Origin: Thiocystis violascens DSM 198
GTDB taxonomy: Bacteria > Pseudomonadota > Gammaproteobacteria > Chromatiales > Chromatiaceae
Length of the DNA: 64,000 nucleotides
Direction of reading: 5' to 3'
Assembly (NCBI RefSeq): GCF_000227745.2
Contig: NC_018012.1
Location: 1,831,478-1,895,477 of the forward strand
How positions within the stretch are numbered: the first letter of the stretch is position 1; each line of letters opens with the position of its first letter. Shown here piece after piece: positions 56,038-64,000 of the stretch. The position numbers and the translations under genes were made by a program. The notes under the pieces are model-generated. The model had not been told where the DNA came from. It did no database searches and saw nothing but the letters and a program-made list of their open reading frames with translations.

Positions 56038-56085
56038 GGTAGTCAGTTGTCAGTTATCAGTTGTCAGGAAAATCCAGAGCGTTTT

Positions 56086-57417
56086 TTAGAGGATATAGCG
56101 GGAGAGATCCTCGTCGGCCGCCAGCCCCGCCAGATTCTGATCCACATAGGCGGCGGTGACGGTCACCGTGACCCGGTCCAAGTCGGAGGCGTTATAGGAC
56201 ACATCCTCCAATAACCGCTCCATCACCGTATGCAGACGCCGCGCACCGATGTTCTCGGTCCGCTCGTTGACCTGCCAGGCGATCTCGGCCAGTCGCCGGA
56301 TACCGTCCTCGGTGAAATCCAGATGCACGCCTTCCGTTCCCAACAGCGCGCGATATTGGTCGGTCAGCGAGGCATCCGGCTCGGTCAGGATGCGCACGAA
56401 ATCTTCGGTCGTCAGCGCCTTGAGTTCGACCCGGATCGGCAGACGGCCCTGCAATTCCGGGATCAAGTCCGAAGGCTTGGACAGATGAAAAGCGCCGGAG
56501 GCGATGAAGAGGATGTGATCGGTGCGCACCGCGCCATGTTTGGTCGAGACCGTGCTGCCCTCGACGATCGGCAGCAGATCGCGCTGCACCCCCTCGCGCG
56601 AGACATCGGCGCCGCCCATGGCCTCGCCGCGTTTGGTGACCTTATCCAGTTCGTCCAGAAAGACGATGCCGTTCTGCTCCACGTTCTCGATCGCGCGCAG
56701 TTTCAGATCCTCGTCATTGACCCGCTTGGCGGCCTCTTCGTCCTTGAGGATCTGAAGGGCATCGCGGATGCGCAGCTTGCGCCGCTTCATCCGGCCCTGG
56801 CCCAGATTCTGGAACAGCCCCTGGAGTTGGCTGGACATCTCCTCCATGCCGGGCGGGGCCATGATCTCGACCCCAAGGGGGGTGGCCGAAAGCTGGATTT
56901 CGATCTCCCGATCGTCGAGTTCGCCAGCGCGCAGTTTGTCGCGGAATTTCTCGCGGGTCTTGGAGCTGGCGGCGGAACGGGTCTCTTCCTCGAAACCGGA
57001 CGGCGGGGGCAGCAGCGCGTCGAGGATGCGTTCCTCGGCGGCGGCCTCGGCCTGATCGGCCAGCTTGGCCATTTCCTGCTCGCGGGCCATCTTCACGCCG
57101 ATATCGGCCAGATCGCGGATGATGGATTCCACGTCGCGCCCAACATACCCCACCTCGGTGAACTTGGTCGCCTCCACCTTGATGAAAGGGGCATTCGCCA
57201 GCTTAGCGAGCCGTCGGGCGATCTCGGTCTTGCCGACACCCGTGGGACCGATCATCAGGATATTCTTGGGCGTGATCTCCGAACGCATGGGCTCGGCGAT
57301 CTGCGAGCGGCGCCAGCGGTTGCGCAGCGCGATCGCCACGGCGCGCTTGGCGTCGTCCTGACCGACGATGTGTTTGTCGAGTTCCGCGACGATACGCTGT
57401 GGGGTGATTTCAGACAT
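56086..57417 (-). CDS. hslU: ATP-dependent protease ATPase subunit HslU
   Basis: 443 residues from the ATG at 57417 ([20 protein letters not shown]); upstream codons are not conserved. The AAA+ core has Walker [21 protein letters not shown], the pore motif region [14 protein letters not shown] and Walker [12 protein letters not shown]. The intermediate domain lies about 110-240, and the C-terminus ends LSRYIL, which docks into HslV. It unfolds proteins for degradation by HslV. A 150-bp gap separates it from hslV. Confidence 0.97.
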   Translation of the reverse strand: MSEITPQRIVAELDKHIVGQDDAKRAVAIALRNRWRRSQIAEPMRSEITPKNILMIGPTGVGKTEIARRLAKLANAPFIKVEATKFTEVGYVGRDVESIIRDLADIGVKMAREQEMAKLADQAEAAAEERILDALLPPPSGFEEETRSAASSKTREKFRDKLRAGELDDREIEIQLSATPLGVEIMAPPGMEEMSSQLQGLFQNLGQGRMKRRKLRIRDALQILKDEEAAKRVNDEDLKLRAIENVEQNGIVFLDELDKVTKRGEAMGGADVSREGVQRDLLPIVEGSTVSTKHGAVRTDHILFIASGAFHLSKPSDLIPELQGRLPIRVELKALTTEDFVRILTEPDASLTDQYRALLGTEGVHLDFTEDGIRRLAEIAWQVNERTENIGARRLHTVMERLLEDVSYNASDLDRVTVTVTAAYVDQNLAGLAADEDLSRYIL

Positions 57418-57567
57418 GTCTTCCATCCATTGCGCGAAGCGAACCGGGGCGTCGGATCGCTTCATGAAATAAAGTCGGAGTCGCTTCTTTATGACCGGAT
57501 ATGTCGAGACGGAGTCAACGCCAACTTAACCTTGGAAATCCGGGATGGCCATCGCTCAACGCGCCGG

Positions 57568-58122
57568 TCACGGTTCGCCGGTCACGGCGTCGAGTTCCTC
57601 TATGACCAAATTATGATTGGTATAGATGCAGATGTCGGCGGCAATATGCAAACCCTTCTCGACGATCTCGCGCGCGCCGAGGTCGGTGTTTTCCAGGAGC
57701 GCGCGTGCGGCGGATTGGGCAAAGGCGCCGCCCGAGCCGATCGCCATCAGATCATGCTCCGGCTCCACCACGTCGCCGGTCCCCGAAATCATCAGCGACG
57801 TGGTCGCGTCGGCGATGCACAGCAAGGCTTCCAGACGCCGCAGCATGCGATCGGTGCGCCAGTCTTTCGCCAGTTCGACCGCCGAGCGCGTCAGATGACC
57901 CTGATGCTTTTCGAGCTTGCCCTCGAAGCGCTCGAACAGGGTAAAGGCATCCGCCGTGGCACCGGCGAATCCGGCCAGCACCTGCCCCTTATAGAGCCGG
58001 CGCACCTTGCGCGCATTGCCTTTCATCACCGTCTGGCCCAGCGAGACCTGACCGTCGCCGCCGATCACGACCTTACCGCCGCGTCGGACCGAGAGGATTG
58101 TCGTACCGCGAAAATTTTCCAT
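57568..58122 (-). CDS. hslV: ATP-dependent protease peptidase subunit HslV
   Basis: 184 residues from the ATG at 58122 ([14 protein letters not shown]). The catalytic N-terminal Thr of mature HslV is one of the Thr in GTTILSVRR, so a short propeptide would have to be removed. The conserved [20 protein letters not shown] and the Lys in ARKVRRL are present, as is the end [12 protein letters not shown] longer start at 58155 is possible but adds unconserved residues. With HslU it forms the bacterial proteasome-like HslUV complex, often induced by heat. Confidence 0.95.
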   Translation of the reverse strand: MENFRGTTILSVRRGGKVVIGGDGQVSLGQTVMKGNARKVRRLYKGQVLAGFAGATADAFTLFERFEGKLEKHQGHLTRSAVELAKDWRTDRMLRRLEALLCIADATTSLMISGTGDVVEPEHDLMAIGSGGAFAQSAARALLENTDLGAREIVEKGLHIAADICIYTNHNLVIEELDAVTGEP

Positions 58123-58604
58123 CGTGAACCCGTGTGACCGATTGGAGACCTTCATTCTATCCTGAATTCAGGACTGACCGAGGGTTCGGACGGATGCTCA
58201 GCGATTCCAAATTTGGATGGCCGAGGCACTCTGGGCGGGTCGAGACCTGGGAGCGCCGGCTTGCAGCCGGCCCTTGGGGTCGCCGACAGGTTGTCGGCAC
58301 TGGCGAAGCCAACCGACAGCGCGGGAAGCCCTGCCGATTCGACCGACTGCAAGTCGGACTCCCCAGATGCCGGCTGCAAGCCGGCGCTCCCAGGGGCGCT
58401 TCAGGAGATTGCCGGTCGCGACCGGCCAAAGTTGGAATTGCTGATGGATGCTCTGTTTTTCGGCGGCGTCCGTTACCACGTAGGTTGCCGCATTCCGCTC
58501 AATGGGTGACCCCGGCTTTCGCTGATCGACGCCCAATTGCCGCGCCGCCTGGCCCGCCGGCTCTCCGCGCAAGGGCACGATACACTCCATGCGGCATCTA
58601 CCAG
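58123..58604. other. Intergenic stretch with a palindromic repeat and a gene relic
   Basis: About 480 bp between hslV and vapC. It contains the inverted repeat at 58246-58392 and a DUF5615-like fragment at 58522-58605; the rest shows no gene. Confidence 0.5.
58246..58392. repeat. Inverted repeat of the GGGAGCGCCGGCTTGCAGCC type
   Basis: CTGGGAGCGCCGGCTTGCAG starting at 58246 is mirrored by CTGCAAGCCGGCGCTCCCAG near 58373-58392. Between the arms are further small palindromes (CGACAGGTTGTCGG; CGACTGCAAGTCGG). It resembles a REP/BIME element of a different family from the 48815 and 61434 copies. Confidence 0.75.
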
Positions 58605-58605
58605 C
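58522..58605 (+). pseudogene. DUF5615 (PIN-like) N-terminal fragment
   Basis: LIDAQLPRRLARRLSAQGHD, then TLHAAS, matches the N-terminal strand-helix-strand of DUF5615 PIN-like toxins. No start codon precedes it in frame nearby, and the rest of the domain is missing at the vapC end. It is probably a relic of another toxin-antitoxin locus. Confidence 0.4.
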
Positions 58606-59006
58606 TATATCAGCCAGTTATCGATCATGACGCCGGGGTATCTGGCGAAGTCTTGCGTCTTGTTCGTGACGAGCGTGACATTGAGAGACCGCGCATGGGC
58701 CGCAATCAGCTTGTCGAGCGCATCTTTCCGACTGTCGCGCGTCGCCAGCCTGATCGACGCATAGGCGCGACCCGCCGACGCTGCGAAGGGCGCCACCGGG
58801 ATGTCTTGAATCAGACTGTCCAGATGATCGCGTTCCTGTTGCGGATGGAGCGATACCTCCACGCCAGACTCCAACTCGGCGAACGTGATCGCGGACATCA
58901 CCACCTCGCCGACCGCACATTGGGCAAAGCGTTGAGCGACGCTTTCGGGCTGATGCTTGATGAGGTAGATGCAGATGTTGGTATCGAGCATGTAGCGCGG
59001 CATCAC
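58605..59006 (-). CDS. vapC: VapC-type PIN-domain ribonuclease toxin
   Basis: 133 residues. The acidic metal site of the PIN fold is complete: YMLDTNICIYLIK, AITFAELESGVE, RKDALDKLIAAHA and LVTNKTQDFARYPGV. This is the FitB/VapC-4 type, usually cleaving tRNA or rRNA. It overlaps the antitoxin stop by four bases, the standard antitoxin-first order. Confidence 0.93.
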   Translation of the reverse strand: MMPRYMLDTNICIYLIKHQPESVAQRFAQCAVGEVVMSAITFAELESGVEVSLHPQQERDHLDSLIQDIPVAPFAASAGRAYASIRLATRDSRKDALDKLIAAHARSLNVTLVTNKTQDFARYPGVMIDNWLI

Positions 59007-59239
59007 AGCAACTCCCGATCATCCTGATCCTGATCGCCGCGACCGTTCGCCATGAAGTCAGGAGAGAATTGAGCAAACTTGCTCAACACGCCCGCCAACG
59101 ACCGGCGCGCGGGGCGAATGCGCAGCTCGTCGCCATGTCGCTCAATTTCCAGCTCAATATCCGTCCGCTCAAAGGCCAGGTCGGCGGGGATCCGCACGGC
59201 TTGCGAATTGCCATTTTTAAACGCTCTCGTGATGTGCAT
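59003..59239 (-). CDS. vapB: VapB-type antitoxin (AbrB/SpoVT fold)
   Basis: 78 residues from the ATG at 59239. The swapped-hairpin DNA-binding domain is MHITRAFKNGNSQAVRIPAD with IELEIERHGDELRIRP; the acidic C-terminus (GRGDQDQDDREL) would cover VapC's active site. The longer frame upstream adds unconserved residues. Antitoxin and toxin overlap as ATGA and are probably autoregulated. Confidence 0.88.
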   Translation of the reverse strand: MHITRAFKNGNSQAVRIPADLAFERTDIELEIERHGDELRIRPARRSLAGVLSKFAQFSPDFMANGRGDQDQDDRELL

Positions 59240-59501
59240 GGCCAGCTCTGAATCAAGGATGTACGGCGTATGTACTTTAGGGCATGGCAAGCCGTCCATG
59301 CAAGATATTGGAGTGTGCGAAACCGCGTCTGGCATAGAGAATATGATCGAACCTTGCGCAAGGGTTCAGGGCCGCGCCACGCAAAACGCCCCCGGTTTGG
59401 CGGTGCGTTTTCATCAGGCGTTGGAACCATGAACGATGGGTTTCACGGCCAATCGGCGTCCGTGCCAGTCATCAGCGTTATCCCGTGGCCGTTCTACCCA
59501 T

Positions 59502-61322
59502 CTACCCGATCCACTCCAACGGATCCTCATCCGGCGCGGGCTTGAGTCCAGACTCTTCGATAAACAACCGGTGCCAGATGGCGAACTGCATCAGTCCGAA
59601 AAGTTCGCGACCGCCGCCCTGCCCTTTCTGTCTGGACGCGACGAGCGCCGGAATGGATTCGACCCGGAACCAGTCGCGGATGCCGCGATTGCGCGCCAGA
59701 CGTCGGCCGACCTGTGCGGCTACCTCGCCCCGCAGCCAGTCGCCGACCGGGACATGGAAGCCGCGCTTGGGGCGCGCCAGATGACCGGGCGGTAACCGGG
59801 GTTCGGCCCAGCGTTTCAGCAGCCATTTCCCCTGGTGCTGGCGGACCTTGAGCGCATCCGGCAGCGACAGACCGAACTCGACGAGCCGATGGTCCAGAAA
59901 GGGCACCCGTCCCTCGACCCCGAACCCCATCAGCATGCGGTCGGTCTTGACCAGCAGGTTGTCCGGTAGCGCCGTGACTAAATCGGTGTACTGTCGCCGC
60001 TGCATGTCCGACCAGTGCGCGGGCGTCTCGTCCCAGGCGCGCAAAAAGGGCGCGCGATCCGCGTCGGCGACCGCCCGCAGCGCCGGGCCAAACAGTCGTC
60101 GCGACCACTGCCCGGACCACTGTCCGCGCGTACGAAAACCGCCGCTGCCAGGATGCAGAATGGCTTTGAACCAGCGTTCGGCAGGGCGCGGATGATAGCG
60201 GCCATAGCCGGCGAAGACCTCGTCCCCGCCCTCGCCGGAGAAGACGACCTTCAGCTCGGACCCGGCGGTTTCGGCCAGGATCGAGGTGGGCAGGTTGGCA
60301 TAATCGCGCATCAACTCATCGGCGCACCAGATGCTGTGCGGGAGGCGTCCGAAGACCTGTCCCAGCTCAAGCTCCAGCGGCCGATGATCGAGACCGAAAT
60401 GCTCGGCGACCCGCGCCGCCTCGTCCAATTCGTGAGGCATCGCGGTGCCCCGGTAGCCGACCGAGAAGCTCTTGATGCGGCCCGCGCCGTGGGCGTGCAG
60501 CATGGCGGCGAGCACGGCCGAATCCACCCCGCCCGAGAGGAAGAGCCCGAAGGGCACATCCGAGCGCATGTGCTCGCGCATCGCGGCGTCCATCAGTCCA
60601 TCGAGTTCGGCGCGCGCCTCCTCAAAGCCAATGGCGCGCGGGGCGATCTCCAGCGCGGACCAGTAGCGATGGCGCGCGATGCGCAGATCCGCGTCGATCA
60701 TCAGTGCTTCGCCGGGCAGGACACGCCGGATCCCGGCGATCAGGGTGTCCTCGCCGCTCGCGAATTGATTTTGCAGGAACTGACGCAGCGCGCCGGACGA
60801 CACCTGGGGCCGTTCGGGAAGGATCGGCAGCAGCGCCTTGATCTCGGAGGCGAAGGCGATGCGGTCGGGCAGGCGGACATAGAAGAGCGGTTTGATCCCG
60901 AGCCGGTCGCGCCCGAGGATCAGACGCCCGGCGTCCGCGTCGTGCAGCGCAAAGGCATACATGCCGCGCAGTTGGGTCAGGAAGCCGAGGCCGTGCACCG
61001 CGTAGGCGTGCAGGATGGTTTCGGAGTCCGAATCGGTGCGCGTCTGGCGGCCCTGTTCGCGCAAAGCCGCGTTCAGTTCGAGATAGTTATAGACCTCGCC
61101 GTTCGCCGCCAGCGCCAGCCGACCGTCCGCGGAGACCATGGGCTGATGCCCGGTCGCCAGACCGATGATGGACAGGCGTGTCTGCGCCAGACCGACCGGA
61201 CCGGCACAGTAGATGCCATGATCGTCCGGCCCGCGATGGGCGAGTTGGGCTGCCATGCGCGTGAGTTGCTCGGGGTCCGGCCGCTGGCCGTCGCGCAGGA
61301 TGAAGCCGGCGATGCCGCACAT
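59502..61322 (-). CDS. asnB: Asparagine synthase (glutamine-hydrolysing)
   Basis: 606 residues from the ATG at 61322, placing Cys2 (MCGIAGFI) as the class II glutaminase nucleophile. The glutaminase domain has LAHRGPDDHG, NGEVYNY and SDSETILHAY. The synthetase domain has the PP-loop FGLFLSGGVDSAVLAAML (near 260), FSGEGGDEVFAGYGRY and a C-terminal KWLLKRW. It transfers the amide nitrogen of glutamine to aspartate or, in polysaccharide clusters, to another acid. PEP-CTERM/exosortase genomes often carry such amidotransferases, but no polysaccharide genes are adjacent here. Length is normal. Confidence 0.9.
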   Translation of the reverse strand: MCGIAGFILRDGQRPDPEQLTRMAAQLAHRGPDDHGIYCAGPVGLAQTRLSIIGLATGHQPMVSADGRLALAANGEVYNYLELNAALREQGRQTRTDSDSETILHAYAVHGLGFLTQLRGMYAFALHDADAGRLILGRDRLGIKPLFYVRLPDRIAFASEIKALLPILPERPQVSSGALRQFLQNQFASGEDTLIAGIRRVLPGEALMIDADLRIARHRYWSALEIAPRAIGFEEARAELDGLMDAAMREHMRSDVPFGLFLSGGVDSAVLAAMLHAHGAGRIKSFSVGYRGTAMPHELDEAARVAEHFGLDHRPLELELGQVFGRLPHSIWCADELMRDYANLPTSILAETAGSELKVVFSGEGGDEVFAGYGRYHPRPAERWFKAILHPGSGGFRTRGQWSGQWSRRLFGPALRAVADADRAPFLRAWDETPAHWSDMQRRQYTDLVTALPDNLLVKTDRMLMGFGVEGRVPFLDHRLVEFGLSLPDALKVRQHQGKWLLKRWAEPRLPPGHLARPKRGFHVPVGDWLRGEVAAQVGRRLARNRGIRDWFRVESIPALVASRQKGQGGGRELFGLMQFAIWHRLFIEESGLKPAPDEDPLEWIG

Positions 61323-61433
61323 CTTAAAGCGCGTCCGGGTGGGGGTGCGTTGCTGGCGTCTCGCGCCAGCCTCGCGGGGAACGAAAAACCTTGGAGCTGA
61401 CGCGATTAAAGGCAATTTTCGTGATAGATCTTA

Positions 61434-61521
61434 CCCGTAGGGGTCCGCTTGCGGGCGACCTGACACGCCATAATGCCTTCCGTGTGCCCCACCCGTCGCC
61501 CGCAAGCGGGCTCCTACGGGG
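61434..61521. repeat. Inverted-repeat element of the GTAGGAGCCCGCTTGCGGGC family, copy 2
   Basis: CCGTAGGGGTCCGCTTGCGG (from about 61435) faces CCGCAAGCGGGCTCCTACGG (to about 61519). The core CGCTTGCGGGCGA and its mirror TCGCCCGCAAGCG are identical to those at 48815-48937. It lies between asnB and the PAP2 gene. Confidence 0.8.
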
Positions 61522-61564
61522 TTTGACGCTTGGTAAAGTCATTTCCGGAATTCGCCTGAAAACC

Positions 61565-62920
61565 TCATTGAATATCGCGCCGCACCTGACCGTCGCCGGT
61601 CTTGAGATCGAGCGTCGGCGCCGCGGGCGGCAGCGGATAGACGCGGATGTCGCCGACGCCGGTCGCGACCTCGATGCGATCCCAGGCGCCCGGAACCGCC
61701 CCAACCGTCAGCGTCGTGTCCTTCTCGGTGAAAAAACCCGTGTGCGCAATCTCAAAGGTCAGCACCCCATCGCGCTCCTCCAGACGCTCCCGAACCCGGG
61801 TGCCGGGCAGACCGAAACCGCGCCCTTTCAGCAGAATCAGGGCCGAGCGGTCCGGCCAGTCGTGCCAGGCGAGCGTGACCTGGGCGGTGTCGGCAATCAG
61901 GCGGAGCGTCCGGGGCGACGCCCGATCATCCGCCGCAATCACCTCGTGCGAGCGGTTTTCATGGACCGGCGTTGCCAGCAACACGCCAAACAGCATGGTT
62001 GCGACCGCGAGTCCGTAGGCAAGCCCAGCGGCCACCGGATAGCGTAAGGGTCGGGATGGCGTCGCCGCCATTCCTCCGGCGTCCGCTTCGCGCGCGAATT
62101 CGCGTTGCGGAATCCGCAGCACGAAATAATAGAGAATAAAAGCAATCCCATAAGCGATGACGGCCGACCAGATCACGTCGGACAGAAAATGATCCCCGGC
62201 GGTCATGCGCCCGATTCCGAGCAGGGTTCCCAGGGCGAGCGATCCGAGCAGCGCCAGGCCGGCGAGCCAGGGGCGGCGGCGCAGCCAGATCATAAAAAAG
62301 GCGCCCAGCATGAAACCGGCCGAACTGTGACCGCAGGGAAAGGACTTTCCCTTCCCCGCCTCGCCCACGGCCAGCGGCGGCAGATAGGCCTGGACGCCGC
62401 CCAACTCGACCGCCTGATGCGGACGCGGGCGCCCCATGTGGTCTTTCAGCAGCGCGTTGACCGTCAGTCCCGGACCGAGGATGGCCGTGGCGATCAGGAA
62501 CAGCGCATGGATCCGCAGCCGCTTGTACCGCGGCCAGAGCAAGCCCGCAAAGAGCGTCGTCAGACTCCCGACCAGGATCAGGCCGATCAGCAGCGGCGCG
62601 GTCTGATAGAGAAAGAGCCAGAGCACCCGGCGGGACTCGAACCAGGGATCGTCCGCCTCCGGGTGATAAAAGACCGAGGCCGCGCGCAGATCCAGATCGG
62701 TCCACCAGAATGGCAGCGTGCCGATCAGGGCGAGCAGGATCAGCACCATGAGCTGAGGCAGCCAGTAACGGCGTGTGGCGGCGAGTGTCTGCACCTGAAC
62801 CCGAGTGGCGGTGAAGTGAAAGAGGCGAGAGGGTAACGATTCGAGACGGGAATCACAATCGAAGGCGTGACGCCGCGCCCTTCGTGCACGCGGCGCGGGT
62901 ACCCGCCTTGCCCACCGCAC
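61565..62920 (-). CDS. PAP2-family phosphatase with a C-terminal beta-rich extension
   Basis: Up to 451 residues; the first 40-45 (Arg-rich) are doubtful and a GTG near the VQTLAATRRYWLPQ segment may be the real start. Six membrane helices carry the acid-phosphatase motifs KDHMGRPRP, FPCGHSSAGF and GRMTAGDHFLSDV, as in LpxE/PgpB-type lipid phosphatases. The first two match PAP2 except that Cys replaces the usual Ser in PSGH. After the last helix (about 330) a periplasmic stretch of about 110 residues (TLRLIADTAQVTLAWH, IEVATGVGDIRVYPL, LDLKTGDGQV) has the short repeated strands of DUF4097-like adhesin domains. The substrate is probably a lipid phosphate. Confidence 0.8.
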   Translation of the reverse strand: MRWARRVPAPRARRARRHAFDCDSRLESLPSRLFHFTATRVQVQTLAATRRYWLPQLMVLILLALIGTLPFWWTDLDLRAASVFYHPEADDPWFESRRVLWLFLYQTAPLLIGLILVGSLTTLFAGLLWPRYKRLRIHALFLIATAILGPGLTVNALLKDHMGRPRPHQAVELGGVQAYLPPLAVGEAGKGKSFPCGHSSAGFMLGAFFMIWLRRRPWLAGLALLGSLALGTLLGIGRMTAGDHFLSDVIWSAVIAYGIAFILYYFVLRIPQREFAREADAGGMAATPSRPLRYPVAAGLAYGLAVATMLFGVLLATPVHENRSHEVIAADDRASPRTLRLIADTAQVTLAWHDWPDRSALILLKGRGFGLPGTRVRERLEERDGVLTFEIAHTGFFTEKDTTLTVGAVPGAWDRIEVATGVGDIRVYPLPPAAPTLDLKTGDGQVRRDIQ

Positions 62921-63047
62921 CTATCGCGACTACCATCGCGGATCATGCTCTGCAAGGCCGCCCCCGCCATGATCTCCGCTGACTCATCGCGGGAGTCGTG
63001 TCCACTCGCAAACGCCGCATTCCATCACGTCACGAAGGCCCAAAACG

Positions 63048-63836
63048 ATGCTCTCATTTTTCCGCCGGATCGTCATCCTGACCCTTGCCATCCTGAGCGC
63101 TGGAAGCGCCTTCGCGCAAGGCGACCGGCCAGAACTTCTGCTCTACTGCGGCATCACCATGGTGCGGCCCATGACCGAAATCGCTCAGATCTTCGAGCAG
63201 CGCGAAGGCGTCAAGATCACCATCGCCCAGGGCGGCTCCGAAGACCTCTATCAATCCGCGAAGAAGAGCGGCGTCGGCGAATGGTATCTGCCCGGCGAGC
63301 CCAGCTATCGCGATAAACACCAGCCGGAGGGACTGCTGGGCGACTTTGCCACCGTCGGCTACAACCAGATGGCCTTGATGGTGCAAAAGGGCAATCCGAA
63401 ACAGGTCAAGCCCGATCCGCGCGAACTCCTGCGCAAGGATCTGATCGCCATCGTCGGCAACGCGGAATCGGGCAGCGTCGGCCAGGAAGCCAAGGCGATT
63501 CTGGACGCACTGGGAATCTATCAAAAGGTCTTAAGAGCGGCCGCTTTCCTCGCCCCCGACTCGCGCAGCCTGATGAACGCCATGAAAAAACAGGAAGCCG
63601 ATGTCACCCTGGCCTGGCGCGCCACGGGGTTCTTTCCGGACAACGCCGCACGCCTCGAAGTCATCGACCTCGACCCGAGTCTTGCCAAGCCTCAGGCGCT
63701 GCTGCTGATTCAGTTGAACAGCGCGAAGCATCCCGAACTGGTAAGCGGCTTCATGAACTTTGCCGCCGGGGACGAGGGTCAGGCGATCTTCCGCAAGCAC
63801 GGATTCCTCGACAACCAGACCGTAAGCGACCACTAA
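63048..63836 (+). CDS. ModA-like periplasmic substrate-binding protein
   Basis: 262 residues with a Sec signal (IVILTLAILSAGSAFAQ). The mature protein opens LLLYCGITMVRPMTEIAQIF and has ITIAQGGSEDLYQSAKKSGV, then GYNQMALMVQKGN, the class II layout of molybdate or sulfate binding proteins (ModA type). Unlike most ModA genes it is not followed by a permease; the next gene, 24 bp downstream, begins a membrane protein. It may instead serve as the sensor domain partner of a signalling protein. Ligand is uncertain. Confidence 0.75.
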   Translation: MLSFFRRIVILTLAILSAGSAFAQGDRPELLLYCGITMVRPMTEIAQIFEQREGVKITIAQGGSEDLYQSAKKSGVGEWYLPGEPSYRDKHQPEGLLGDFATVGYNQMALMVQKGNPKQVKPDPRELLRKDLIAIVGNAESGSVGQEAKAILDALGIYQKVLRAAAFLAPDSRSLMNAMKKQEADVTLAWRATGFFPDNAARLEVIDLDPSLAKPQALLLIQLNSAKHPELVSGFMNFAAGDEGQAIFRKHGFLDNQTVSDH

Positions 63837-63860
63837 CCCGGTCCGTCCGACGCACTGGCG

Positions 63861-64000
63861 ATGGATCACACCCGCCGCGTTCCCGCTGGCCTGGCAACCG
63901 ACACCGGCCAGACGGCGCTTCCGGTCGTTCCGGATGTCGCCGTCACCTCCATCCGCTGGTTGTTCGGCGTTTTCATCCTCTGTCTGACACTGCTGCTGGG
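63861..64000 (+). CDS. Membrane protein, N-terminal part (truncated by window end)
   Basis: 46 codons from an ATG at 63861, 24 bp after the binding-protein gene. A polar N-terminus (DHTRRVPAGLATDTGQTALP) leads into a hydrophobic helix (WLFGVFILCLTLLLG) at the window edge. This start resembles sensor kinases or other membrane signalling proteins, but too little is visible to name the family. Confidence 0.5.
   Translation, partial: MDHTRRVPAGLATDTGQTALPVVPDVAVTSIRWLFGVFILCLTLLL

Overview
The window is GC-rich DNA from what looks like an anaerobic phototrophic gammaproteobacterium, most likely a purple sulfur bacterium of the Chromatiaceae. Inferred support: an oxygen-independent bacteriochlorophyll cyclase (bchE), both subunits of flavocytochrome c sulfide dehydrogenase (fccA, fccB), an octaheme HAO-type cytochrome, a DsrC-superfamily protein, and gammaproteobacterial ubiB-ubiJ-ubiE and hslVU clusters. 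No rRNA, tRNA, CRISPR array or complete transposase was seen.

Layout. 1-1000: the end of a LysE-type exporter and small toxin-antitoxin genes (an orphan XRE antitoxin with a shortened helix-turn-helix, and a hicA-hicB pair). 1100-21500: a cobalamin-centred region (queH, cobB, cobE/cbiG-C, a broken CobW-type gene, btuD-btuC-btuF, cobU, metH, a Cys-rich small-domain gene, cobQ, cobF) plus the B12-dependent radical-SAM cyclase bchE. Synthesis, uptake and two B12-dependent enzymes therefore sit together. Inserted between cobQ and the Cys-rich gene is a foreign-looking operon at 16665-13365: the tail of a lost gene, a HEPN-like protein, and a 923-residue two-P-loop ATPase with a KGGVGR motif. It is the best candidate here for an undescribed defence-type system. 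A GxxExxY cassette has inserted in front of btuF and is fused to it in frame.

21600-31850: a phosphorothioation-associated methyltransferase with an extra C-terminal domain, an AttH/FtsX/LolD-type export set, nnrS, a cysteine-free DsrC-like protein divergent from a LysR regulator, and an HD-GYP relic. 31888-40053: a three-gene signalling operon (a 1993-residue hybrid kinase with seven PAS domains, an HD-GYP response regulator, and a second response regulator). 40054-40773 holds a heptanucleotide tandem repeat and a decayed IS200/IS605-type element.

40774-49066: a membrane HPP protein with a CBS protein, cspA, ybiT, fccA-fccB divergent from haoA, a small MITE with target duplication, and a TPR lipoprotein-like or periplasmic gene. 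Four FNR/DNR-type palindromes (TTGAT-N4-ATCAA or GTCAA) lie upstream of nnrS, the CBS-HPP pair, and in the fccA-haoA intergenic region (two). They suggest an anaerobic or nitrogen-oxide regulon linking these loci. 49067-64000: katG, ubiB-ubiJ-ubiE, a PEP-CTERM protein, a DUF971 gene, hslU-hslV, vapBC, an asparagine synthase, a PAP2 phosphatase with an unusual tail, a ModA-like binding protein, and the first codons of a membrane protein. Several families of short inverted repeats are scattered between genes.
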